A DNA stretch of 64,000 nucleotides. Origin: Thermospira aquatica (GTDB lineage: Bacteria; Spirochaetota; Brevinematia; Brevinematales; Thermospiraceae). Both the position numbers and the translations under genes were made by a program. Positions 56,711 through 64,000 of the stretch are shown here, piece after piece; position 1 is the first letter of the stretch, and the number at the start of each line of letters is the position of its first letter. The stretch is taken from positions 1,488,001 through 1,552,000 of the forward strand of contig NZ_CP073355.1 in the NCBI RefSeq assembly GCF_023525255.1, written 5' to 3'. The notes below the pieces were generated by a model. It ran no database searches, was not told the origin of the DNA, and worked only from the letters and a program-made list of their open reading frames with translations.

Positions 56711-58062
56711 TCAGGAGGAAGAAAGATGGGAGAGGGATTTCTTTGCATTTTCTATGAGGAGGGCAAGTTCCTGGATATGGCGGAGGGGTTTGACTCCTGC
56801 GGTTTTATTGGTTTTGACCCCATAGGGGTAGAAAACCTCCGAAAAACCCAATTTAAAACCTTCCTCTATACGTTTTTCACCCCCACGCACGAGCCGGATC
56901 TCTCCGGCGAGTCCCACCTCCCCAAACACTAGCCACGAGGGGGAAAGGGGTATCTGGGTATACGTGGAGATGAGAGCAGCGATTACAGCAAGATCAAGTG
57001 CCGTATCGGTAATATCGATACCGCTCGTGATATTGACATAGACATCAAGTTTGGAGAACTGGTAGTTTAACTGTCGTTCGAGGACTGCCAGAAGGATGTA
57101 GAGCCTATTGATATCAAACCCTTCAGCGGTTCTTCGGGGATAGCTGAAGGAGGATGGCACAGCAATCGCTTGAACTTCGACGGGAATTACTCGATTTCCA
57201 TCGAGAAGAGGGTAAAAACTCACTCCTGTCGGGAGACTGTCATATTCGTGACGAAAAAGGGAGGCTGTGGCACTTAAAGAATGAATTCCTGTAGAAGTCA
57301 TCTCAAAGATTCCCCATTCATCAGTTGCGTAGAAACGGTTCTTCAGACTTCGGATAATACGATAGAGTCCTTTTTTGTCCTGTTCAAAGAAAAGCACCGT
57401 ATCCACAAGGTGTTCGATAATCTTGGGACCTGCAATTTGTCCGCTTTTGGTGATGTGTCCTACGAGAATCAAGAGGATGCCATGCTCCTTGCATGCTCGC
57501 ACGAGGGTTTGGGTAGACTCACGTACCTGGAGAACACTTCCAGGGGGAGAGGTGTAGCGGGAGAGCTCAAGCATCTGGACAGAGTCAACGAGAAGGATAT
57601 CCGGTTTTTGTTTGGAAAGAAACTCAAGTACTATCTCTACTCGCGTTTCGGCAAGAAGCCAGAAATCCCGTGTGATTCCCAGACGACTTGCCCGGAGTTT
57701 AATCTGCGAAGCAGACTCCTCGCCGTGAAGGTAGCACACGCGGTAGTCGTTTGCAAAAATATTGGCAAGATGCAGGAGGAGGGTAGATTTTCCTACGCCT
57801 GGTTCTCCAGCAAGGAGAATGGTTTGACCCCGAACAAATCCCCCAATGACGCGATCCAACTCCTCTTCTCCCGAGAAAAGACGAGGCAATTCTTCTGTTT
57901 GGGCAAGAGAAATAGTGGTATAAGGAACCTCCCCGGAGGTTTTTTTTCTTGTTCTTGTACCTCCTCAAAACTATTCCACGCTCCGCACTCAGGACATTTC
58001 CCCAGCCACTTTGTGGAACGATACCCACATGAGGTACAGTAGTAGAAGATTTTTGATTTCAT
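56711..58062 (-). CDS. radA: DNA repair protein RadA, split by a frameshift at A8
   Basis: Two overlapping frames add up to one RadA of about 450 residues. The first (from 58062) has the zinc finger [20 protein letters not shown]. At an A8 run (57940-57947) the RadA frame moves by -1, then reads [20 protein letters not shown] and continues: Walker [10 protein letters not shown], the RadA signature as KNRFYATDE (G of KNRFG replaced by Y), Walker [11 protein letters not shown] and a LonC-like C-terminal domain. RadA branch-migrates recombination intermediates. It may be made by slippage, be phase-variable, be a pseudogene, or reflect a miscounted homopolymer. Confidence 0.85.
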
Positions 58063-58074
58063 GTGGAGGATAGT

Positions 58075-58284
58075 TTATTGTTTCTGCTGAACGGATAAGG
58101 CATACACGAGAAGACCTACAACAAATCCTACAAGAAGCGATATCAGCATCAAAACAATAAGGGGTAGCTGGAAACTCCAGAAAAATAGATTTACCGCTAC
58201 GGTCGTTACATTTTGCAGAATCAAAATGATGAAAAGAAGTAACAAAATAACAACGCTTGTGATTTTTACCCAGAAACGAGACAT
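58075..58284 (-). CDS. LapA-domain (DUF1049) membrane protein
   Basis: 69 residues with two membrane helices: VILLLLFIILILQNVTTVAV and LPLIVLMLISLLVGFVVGLL. The asparagine and short loop between them match the LapA pattern. In E. coli LapA/LapB adjust LPS assembly; here no LapB is adjacent. It heads the radA transcript, 12 bases upstream of it. Confidence 0.8.
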   Translation of the reverse strand: MSRFWVKITSVVILLLLFIILILQNVTTVAVNLFFWSFQLPLIVLMLISLLVGFVVGLLVYALSVQQKQ

Positions 58285-58308
58285 AAACTTCCTCCTTTGT
58301 GTTTATCT

Positions 58309-58337
58309 ATTATACGATTGGAGGATAAAAAAGTCAA
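58309..58337 (-). promoter_or_regulatory. Promoter of lapA-like/radA
   Basis: Minus-strand TTGACT (58332-58337) and TATAAT (58309-58314), 17 bases apart, lying between the trxB stop and the LapA-like start, with AAAGGAGG following. Confidence 0.87.
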
Positions 58338-58339
58338 TC

Positions 58340-59314
58340 TTATGCCTTCTCGTGGGGGAGAGTTTCCAGGTATTTTTCGACAGCGTAGGCGGCAATGGCT
58401 CCATCCGAAGCGGCGGTAATTACCTGTCTGAGTGGTGTATGACGACAGTCTCCTGCGGCAAAAAGTCCAGGAATGTTGGTGCGCATCATTTCGTCGGTGA
58501 TGATATACCCCTGCTCGTCTTTTTCCACTCCCTCGATAAAATTCGTATTTGGCAGGAGTCCGATGTAGAGAAAAACACCATTTACCTCAAGCCAGGAGGT
58601 TTCATTGGTTTTGACATTTTTAAGCTTCAGAGCCTCAACAAAATTTTCTCCCTTTATTTCTTCTACCACTGTATCCCAGATAAATTCCATGCCCGGTGTC
58701 TGAAAAGCCCTTTTTTGGACGATTTTGGCTGCGCGAAGCTGGTCCCGGCGGTGAATGAGGTAAACCTTTTTGGCAAATTTGGTGAGGTACATTCCTTCTT
58801 CAACGGCAGAGTCTCCACCTCCAACAACAGCTACCACTTTGTCTTTGTAGAAAGAGGCATCACACGTAGCGCAGAAGGAAATCCCCCTACCGATAAATTT
58901 TTCTTCTCCCGGGACACCAAGTTTTTTCGGACTTGCACCGGTAGCTATAATGACTGTTTTGGAGAGAAACTCCCTCGACTCGGTAAAAACATGGAAAATT
59001 CCTGTTTCATCTTGTGTAACCTTTTGAACCTCAGCATAATCAAACGAGGTCCCAAAGTTTTTGGCCTGTTCTTCCATCTTTTGTGAGAGTTCATAGCCAT
59101 TAATTCCGTGGGGAAATCCAGGATAGTTTTCGATGAGTTCGGTAAGGGCTGCCTGTCCACCAGAACCAATCTTCTCCAGCATGAGGGTTTTTAAAAGAGA
59201 ACGACCAGTATAAATAGCTGCTGCCATGCCCGCTGGACCAGAACCTATGATAATGACATCGTAGATGTCACTTGATGTTTGATTTTCTGACGTAGAAAGA
59301 TGAATTTGAAGCAT
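58340..59314 (-). CDS. trxB: Thioredoxin reductase
   Basis: 324 residues from the ATG at 59314, preceded by AAGGGAG. FAD motif IIIGSGPAGMAAAIY, redox-active CATC in GISFCATCDASFY, NADPH motif VVGGGDSAVEEGMYL, and the final GLFAAGDCRHTPLRQV. It reduces thioredoxin with NADPH. No thioredoxin gene is adjacent. It is divergent from the flagellin genes. Confidence 0.95.
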   Translation of the reverse strand: MLQIHLSTSENQTSSDIYDVIIIGSGPAGMAAAIYTGRSLLKTLMLEKIGSGGQAALTELIENYPGFPHGINGYELSQKMEEQAKNFGTSFDYAEVQKVTQDETGIFHVFTESREFLSKTVIIATGASPKKLGVPGEEKFIGRGISFCATCDASFYKDKVVAVVGGGDSAVEEGMYLTKFAKKVYLIHRRDQLRAAKIVQKRAFQTPGMEFIWDTVVEEIKGENFVEALKLKNVKTNETSWLEVNGVFLYIGLLPNTNFIEGVEKDEQGYIITDEMMRTNIPGLFAAGDCRHTPLRQVITAASDGAIAAYAVEKYLETLPHEKA

Positions 59315-59408
59315 ATTTTTCTCCCTTCCTGTTGTATTCATATGATAAAAATATAATATGTTTTTTCCTTTTCGGCAAAAAATAGGATAAAAAAAATATC
59401 AAAAATTC

Positions 59409-59436
59409 TCAAGTTTTTAAGCAAATCATTCGATAA
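59409..59436 (+). promoter_or_regulatory. Sigma-28-like flagellin promoter
   Basis: TCAAGTTT and TTCGATAA separated by 12 bases match the FliA consensus TAAAGTTT-N11-GCCGATAA with three or four differences. It lies 150 bases before the first flagellin, leaving a long leader with a small hairpin (TCCCACAAGGATGTGGGA, near 59546-59563). Confidence 0.6.
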
Positions 59437-59585
59437 AAAGAATAGACAAAAAACGCCAAAAGAAGGAGAGAACCACTCTCACAAAAACTCTATTAGGATT
59501 ATCGGAACTCGGGCAAAAGCCTTGAGTTTTTTCAGGGGAAAAATCCCACAAGGATGTGGGAGAATCATAGATCAAGGAGGATACT

Positions 59586-60446
59586 ATGATTATCAATCAC
59601 AACATCAGTTCTATTTTCTCACAGCGTTCTTTGCGGCTGGATAATCTTGCAGCCGACAAGAACATTGAGAAATTGTCTTCCGGTATGCGGATTAACCGCG
59701 CTGGTGACGATGCTTCGGGTCTTGCCGTATCTGAAAAGATGCGTGCTCAGATCAATGGTATCCGACGTGCTGAAAAGAACGTTCAGGATGCCATCTCTTT
59801 TATCCAGACTACCGAAGGGTATCTGGAAGAGACTACCCAGATTCTGCAGCGTATCCGTGAGCTTGCCGTTCAGGCTGCCAACGGTATTTACAGTATTGAG
59901 GATCGTATGCAGATCCAGGTAGAGGTGTCTCAGATGGTTGCTGAGGTCGATCGTATTGCCTCTCACGCTCAGTTCAATGGTCTCAATATGCTCACCGGTC
60001 GTTTTGCGTATGATGTAGTGGGGAATAATCCGGCTGCCAGTATGTGGTTCCATATTGGTCCCAATATGGACCAGAGAATCCGTAGCTACATTGGGACGAT
60101 GACCGCTGCTGCACTTGGCATCAAGGATATTTCCACTCGTGATCCTCTCAGTATCTCCACACCCGAAAAAGCCAATATGGCTATTGGTATTGTGGACAAG
60201 GCACTGGAGAAGGTTAATAAGCAACGGGCTGACCTTGGCGCGTATCAGAACCGTCTCCAGCACCTCTCTAAGGGCTTGCTGGTAGGCTACGAAAACCTCC
60301 AGGCAGCAGAGTCTCGTATACGTGATACCGATATGGCGGAAGAAATGAGTGATTTTGTAAAGAACCAGATCCTTGTTCAGTCTGCTACCGCTATGTTGGC
60401 TCAAGCAAACCAGAAGCCGCAACTTGTATTGCAGCTTCTGAGATAA
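59586..60446 (+). CDS. flaB: Periplasmic-filament core flagellin, FlaB type
   Basis: 286 residues, typical FlaB length. The conserved N-terminal D0/D1 region starts [20 protein letters not shown] and continues through [20 protein letters not shown]; the C-terminal region has [20 protein letters not shown]. There is no variable outer domain, as in spirochaetal core flagellins, and the central [11 protein letters not shown] segment is typical. CAAGGAGGA precedes the ATG. It is most like its downstream paralogue. The last codons form a hairpin, CAGAAGC/GCTTCTG. Confidence 0.94.
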   Translation: MIINHNISSIFSQRSLRLDNLAADKNIEKLSSGMRINRAGDDASGLAVSEKMRAQINGIRRAEKNVQDAISFIQTTEGYLEETTQILQRIRELAVQAANGIYSIEDRMQIQVEVSQMVAEVDRIASHAQFNGLNMLTGRFAYDVVGNNPAASMWFHIGPNMDQRIRSYIGTMTAAALGIKDISTRDPLSISTPEKANMAIGIVDKALEKVNKQRADLGAYQNRLQHLSKGLLVGYENLQAAESRIRDTDMAEEMSDFVKNQILVQSATAMLAQANQKPQLVLQLLR

Positions 60447-60531
60447 AAGGGGCTCTTGGGGATAACTTCCCTGAGGGAGAAGCCTTACTTTGAGCGTTTT
60501 CCCGTAGGGGAATAAAAACGATAGGCAGCTG

Positions 60532-60560
60532 GCAGGAAGGTGGGAAAAACACCTTCCTGC
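60532..60560 (+). promoter_or_regulatory. Stable hairpin in the leader of the second flagellin
   Basis: Arms GCAGGAAGGTG and CACCTTCCTGC, 11 pairs with a 7-base loop. No T run follows, so it is not a standard terminator. It may be an mRNA processing or stabilising element between the two flagellin genes. Confidence 0.65.
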
Positions 60561-60702
60561 GTGTATTTGATAGGATATAGTTCCAGGAAAAAACGATCAT
60601 ACCCCTCCAAAAGCTGCATGTCTTTTGACGTGCAGTACTCAGGGACCCCCGTAGCATACACAGGGATGGTAATTACCTCAAAAGACAAACAAGGAGGGAG
60701 GT

Positions 60703-61578
60703 ATGATTGTTAACCATAATATAAGCTCTGTTTTCTCAAACCGCCAGCTGAAAATTACCGATCTTACGCTCAATGGCAATATTGAGAAGCTTTCGTCCGG
60801 TCTTCGGATCAACAAGGCTGGAGATGATGCTTCTGGACTGGCTGTGTCTGAAAAGATGCGTGCCCAGATCTCTGGTTTGCATCAGGCTATGCGGAATACA
60901 GAAGATGCTATTTCGTTTCTCCAGACCACAGAAGGGTATCTCGATGAAACGACAATGATTCTTCAACGCATGAGGGAGCTCTCAGTTCAGGCTGGAAACG
61001 GTATCTACAGTGACCAGGATCGTATGCTTATCAACGTAGAAATGTCTCAGCTCGTTGATGAGATCGATCGTATCGCAAAGCATGCCCAGTTTAATGGTAT
61101 GAACATTCTCACCGGGCGCTTTGCTCAGCCAACAGGTACCAATACTTCTGGTCCGACAGACAGTACAGCTGGTCTGTGGTTTCACATTGGACCAAATATG
61201 GATCAGCGGGTACAGGTGTTTGTTGGAGATATGGGAGCTGTAGCTCTGGGTCTCATGACCCAGGATGGGCAGAAGGTGGTAAGTGCCAGTACCATGGATA
61301 CGGCCAATAGAGCGATCGGTGTGATTGATAAAGCCCTGGAGAGGGTTATCAAACAAAGGACAGATCTCGGGTCGTATCAGAACCGGTTTGAGAAGCTTTA
61401 TAAAGGTCTCTATGTGGCATACGAGAATACTCAGGCAGCAGAGTCTCGTATTCGCGACACCAATATGGCTGAGCAGATGAGTGATTTTGTGAAGAACCAG
61501 ATTCTTGCACAGTCCAATGTATCAATGTTGGCTCAGGCAAATTTAAAGCCTCAGCTGGTGCTGAGGCTCTTGGGTTAG
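60703..61578 (+). CDS. flaB: Second FlaB-type flagellin
   Basis: 291 residues. The N-terminus [20 protein letters not shown] and C-terminus [20 protein letters not shown] are FlaB. It carries a short threonine/serine-rich insertion ([16 protein letters not shown], about residues 146-161) absent from the first copy. GGAGGGAGG is just before the ATG. A 9-bp hairpin (AGCCTCAGC/GCTGAGGCT) covers its last codons. The two copies probably build the same filament with different subunit ratios. Confidence 0.94.
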   Translation: MIVNHNISSVFSNRQLKITDLTLNGNIEKLSSGLRINKAGDDASGLAVSEKMRAQISGLHQAMRNTEDAISFLQTTEGYLDETTMILQRMRELSVQAGNGIYSDQDRMLINVEMSQLVDEIDRIAKHAQFNGMNILTGRFAQPTGTNTSGPTDSTAGLWFHIGPNMDQRVQVFVGDMGAVALGLMTQDGQKVVSASTMDTANRAIGVIDKALERVIKQRTDLGSYQNRFEKLYKGLYVAYENTQAAESRIRDTNMAEQMSDFVKNQILAQSNVSMLAQANLKPQLVLRLLG

Positions 61579-61712
61579 GGATAGGCAGATATCCACTAAC
61601 TCTTCGGTGACAGAGAAAAGCTAACAAGACAGTAGCTATGCGGGGTCCCTGAATTTTTTTCATCTTTATTCATTGATTTACATATAGAGTATCGAATTTT
61701 TCTAAATTTCCT

Positions 61713-63062
61713 TTAGCTTTTTTGTGGAGAATTTTTTGGCGAGAAAAGTATTTTTCTCGCCTTTTTCTTTTTTGATAATGGGACGGAGAGAAGCTTCCAG
61801 AGGAGGTAAAATCCCATCAAACCATAGAACAAAGCCGTTATTGAGGAAGAAAGGCGAAAAGAAAGTACCTCTGCAAAGGAAAGACCATGAATGACAAATG
61901 CTATTGCATGCCAGATATGGTCTAGAAATGATAAAAGGATGAACGGGATAGGAGAAAACAAAGCCCACAGGGCGGATACGAAACATCCCGCGAGAAGAAA
62001 AGGAAAAAGGGGAAGAATAAAGAGATTGGCAAGGGGTGAAATCACACTGATTTCTCCAATACTCCAACTTATGAGGGGGAAAGTGGCAAGATTAGCGGCA
62101 AAAGTAGTGCCTAAAATCGTATCAAAAGGGGTAAATTTTTGAAAAAGGATGGCAAAAGGTCTAGCGAGGAGAATAATACCCATCACCGCAAGAAAACTTA
62201 AAGAAAAACCTATTCCCAACCAGCTGGGAGGGAGCAAAAGACAACACACTGCTGCCGAGAGAGCAACATAGTTTAGCCACAAAATCTGTGGTCTGACTTC
62301 CCAAAGAAGTGCGTATCCCCACAGAAAAAGGCAGGCTCTTAGAAGAGAAGCTGGAAATCCAAGAAGCATGGTATAAAAAGTTGCAAGTAAACAGGAAATC
62401 ATAAGAGCATATTTTTTAGGTAAAAAAAGAGCAAAACATATATTGAGAACCCCTGTTATGAGGGCAAGATGGAGTCCTGAAATAGCAAGGAGGTGAAAAA
62501 GACCACTTATCTGAAATTCACGTTTGGTGGTGTAGTCCAGATAGGTTCGGTTTCCAAGGACAAGAGCAAAAAGAAGAGCCTGGATGTGTCTTTCTGGCAC
62601 GTTTTGCACAATGCTTGTTTGCCAGAGGAGAGAAAGCTCACTGAGCCACCCTAAAAGAAAAGAACGCTTTTTTACCACTATTTCGCGGGGAAGAAAAAGA
62701 GCTTGTGTGCCATAAGGACGGATGTGTCCCCGACAGAATACTCGATCACCAAGGTGAAAAACCTCTCCCCAGGTAAAAAAGATTTTCCCTGCCTGGTAGC
62801 GATAGGTGCCATCAGGAGTAAGCGTGGGATGGGAGGTGATGGTGATCTCCATCTCCACATAACCCTTTTGAGGAATTGGCTTTTCCCAGGAATGTTTCCA
62901 GTTTCCCCATAAAAGTCCCACGAGAAGCAGGACTATTAGCCAGAATCGGCGATAGATGAAACAAAGTCCCCCATACAAAACAACCAACAACGTCTGTGTA
63001 AAAAGATTTCCCCAGAGACCAGAAAGAAGGGCGGTTGTCAGGACAAGCCCGGCTGCCGCCAT
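61713..63062 (-). CDS. ComEC/Rec2 family competence membrane protein
   Basis: 449 residues with about ten membrane segments. The ComEC competence core is present: FQISGLFHLLAISGLHLALI, LLGFPASLLRACLFLWGYAL, and SLSFLAVMGIILLARPF. An N-terminal DUF4131-like OB region (YVEMEITITSHPTLTPDG) is included. The C-terminal metallo-beta-lactamase domain of full ComEC is absent. It would form the channel for DNA uptake. It is four bases downstream of the H-NOX-like gene. Confidence 0.87.
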   Translation of the reverse strand: MAAAGLVLTTALLSGLWGNLFTQTLLVVLYGGLCFIYRRFWLIVLLLVGLLWGNWKHSWEKPIPQKGYVEMEITITSHPTLTPDGTYRYQAGKIFFTWGEVFHLGDRVFCRGHIRPYGTQALFLPREIVVKKRSFLLGWLSELSLLWQTSIVQNVPERHIQALLFALVLGNRTYLDYTTKREFQISGLFHLLAISGLHLALITGVLNICFALFLPKKYALMISCLLATFYTMLLGFPASLLRACLFLWGYALLWEVRPQILWLNYVALSAAVCCLLLPPSWLGIGFSLSFLAVMGIILLARPFAILFQKFTPFDTILGTTFAANLATFPLISWSIGEISVISPLANLFILPLFPFLLAGCFVSALWALFSPIPFILLSFLDHIWHAIAFVIHGLSFAEVLSFRLSSSITALFYGLMGFYLLWKLLSVPLSKKKKARKILFSPKNSPQKS

Positions 63063-63065
63063 ACG

Positions 63066-63581
63066 CTAGAATTTAATCTCGCTGCTGTTTTGATTAATTT
63101 TTTTGATACTAAAACTATCGTTGTATGTCTTAGCAGCGCTTCGCAGAACAGCGATAATGTCGACGAGAGCTTTTTCGTTTGGATAGACGAGAGAGAGTGA
63201 AGACGAGGAGGTTTCCCGTATGTCTATTCTTGAGATGAAGGGATTGGGGAGGACTTCACAGAGCGTGTTGTTGGTTTTGATGATGGTGATGAGGAGTTCT
63301 CTGGAGCTTGTGCACTTTTGCATGAGTGTCTGGTAGAGAAGAGGAGAGAAATCCGTGAGCCAGTAGGTTACGAAACTATTTTTAAACTCAATTTCACTTA
63401 TGTCCAGGATTTCATGAATGATGGAAAGAAATCGTTGAAGACGGTCATTCGTTATATGATAATCCTGGTTGTTGAATTCTTTAATACCGATGCCTGCAGC
63501 ATTGGCAACGTTTATCCAGGATTTTTCTCCAAAACGAGAAAGGATCCATGATTTAAGCGCTTTAAGAAAAAGGATTTTCAT
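63066..63581 (-). CDS. H-NOX-like (HNOB) protein lacking heme-ligand motifs
   Basis: 171 residues from MKILFLKALKSW at 63581, the ATG next to GGGGGTAA. The fold follows H-NOX: RFGEKSWINVANAAGIGIKE (about 16-35), a middle helical part (IHEILDISEIEF), and LSLVYPNEKALVDIIAVLRS (129-148) matching the C-terminal strand and helix of H-NOX. The heme-coordinating histidine is replaced: by alignment N105 in TNNTLCEVLP. The YxSxR propionate motif reads YPNEK. So it probably does not bind heme. It precedes comEC by four bases. The family call is by eye; a generic small domain is the alternative. Confidence 0.6.
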   Translation of the reverse strand: MKILFLKALKSWILSRFGEKSWINVANAAGIGIKEFNNQDYHITNDRLQRFLSIIHEILDISEIEFKNSFVTYWLTDFSPLLYQTLMQKCTSSRELLITIIKTNNTLCEVLPNPFISRIDIRETSSSSLSLVYPNEKALVDIIAVLRSAAKTYNDSFSIKKINQNSSEIKF

Positions 63582-63676
63582 CCGTTTACCCCCAAATGTA
63601 GTTATATATAAATATTGTAGCATGAATCTTAAAAAAAGCAATATTTTTGGCATTGTGTCAAGAAAATTGTGTCTAG

Positions 63677-64000
63677 TCATAGGATAACCTCGCTGTGAAT
63701 ATTTTCTTTGGTGTATGAGTGTTGCTCACGATAGAGTTGAAAGTAATACTCCCAATTTTTTAACTTTCTTTTTAAGAACTTCTCATTTTGGTATCTTAAT
63801 AACAGGTAAAGATATTTCTCAGCTGAAGCCTCGCTTTGACACATTTCCATTGTTTTTAATCTCCTTTTAAGTTCTTTAAAGAGTCTTTCCAGGGCATTGT
63901 TTGTATACACCATGCTTCGTATTCCTTCAGGTAATTCCATGTAAGTGAATATATTCTCTCTTATTGTCAAGAGGTTATTCATTAAGTTGGGATAGATATT
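63677..64000 (-). CDS. IS256/mutator-type transposase, 3' part, cut by window end
   Basis: The frame is open to the right edge (reading NIYPNLMNNLL and on), so 63677-64000 is the C-terminal part only. The conserved mutator segment IRSMVYTNNALERLFKELKR and the RLKTMEMCQSEASAEKYLYL helix match the C-terminus of IS256-family transposases, with the catalytic Glu in NALERL. The protein's start, and the element's boundaries, are outside or unclear. Confidence 0.85.
   Translation of the reverse strand, partial: NIYPNLMNNLLTIRENIFTYMELPEGIRSMVYTNNALERLFKELKRRLKTMEMCQSEASAEKYLYLLLRYQNEKFLKRKLKNWEYYFQLYREQHSYTKENIHSEVIL

Noticed and set aside
56571-56825. Plus-strand 84-residue frame overlapping radA
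   Set aside because: Antisense to radA, no ribosome-binding site and no recognisable domain.
60532-60560. Terminator between the two flagellin genes
   Set aside because: The hairpin is strong but is not followed by T residues.

Overview
The window comes from a spirochaete-like bacterium with moderate GC. The main evidence is a pair of FlaB-type flagellins downstream of a sigma-28-like promoter, a complete 16S-Ile-Ala-23S-5S operon, and an envelope gene set (TolC/RND efflux, type II secretion or type IV pilus assembly genes) of a double-membrane organism. I cannot fix the genus by reading. Almost everything is chromosomal housekeeping, with short intergenic gaps, ATGA-type overlaps and good Shine-Dalgarno sites.

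Layout. 1-277 is the 3' end of an insertion sequence whose fuller but decayed copy lies inverted at 24675-26137. 0.5-4.6 kb: PIN-PhoH protein, then rluD, rlmN and ppa on the minus strand. 4.6-5.4 kb is a gene-free stretch holding a 16-bp palindrome and a striking array of degenerate 18-bp repeats. 5.4-11.6 kb: TetR with its operator and a TolC/adaptor/RND efflux operon. 11.8-12.7 kb: tRNA-Phe, rpmH, rnpA, yidD. 12.8-17.8 kb: a Gld-type ABC exporter and a two-part glycosyltransferase. 17.9-23.9 kb: a tight pyrG-panC-dut-obg-proB-nif3-like operon. 26.2-30.4 kb: rpiB-aroE, and opposite them an AAA ATPase coupled to a degenerate E1/ThiF-like protein.

30.7-35.7 kb is the rRNA operon. 36.0-41.0 kb holds pseudopilins, GspL/M/C-like proteins and a secretin, without ATPase or platform genes. 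41.0-49.2 kb (mostly minus strand): miaB, a TPR membrane protein, a redox/energy signalling operon (RseC, DRTGG, CBS-HATPase, DRTGG, PHP), then ruvA, acyl-ACP thioesterase and xerD. 49.4-51.4 kb: seven tRNAs, trigger factor and tRNA-Leu(CAA). 51.5-59.3 kb: mutY, a DinG-type helicase with an N-terminal JAMM/JAB domain, cysS, a frameshifted radA, a LapA-domain protein and trxB. 59.4-61.6 kb: two flagellins. 61.7-64.0 kb: comEC, an H-NOX-like protein that has lost the heme-ligand motifs, and the 3' part of an IS256-type transposase cut by the window edge.

The observations most worth following are the 18-bp repeat array, the radA frameshift at an A8 run that looks like a recoding site, the JAMM-DinG fusion, the heme-less H-NOX-like protein, the AAA/E1-like pair, the RseC-DRTGG signalling operon with a perfect operator-like palindrome on its promoter, and a tRNA-Ala with a shortened T arm.
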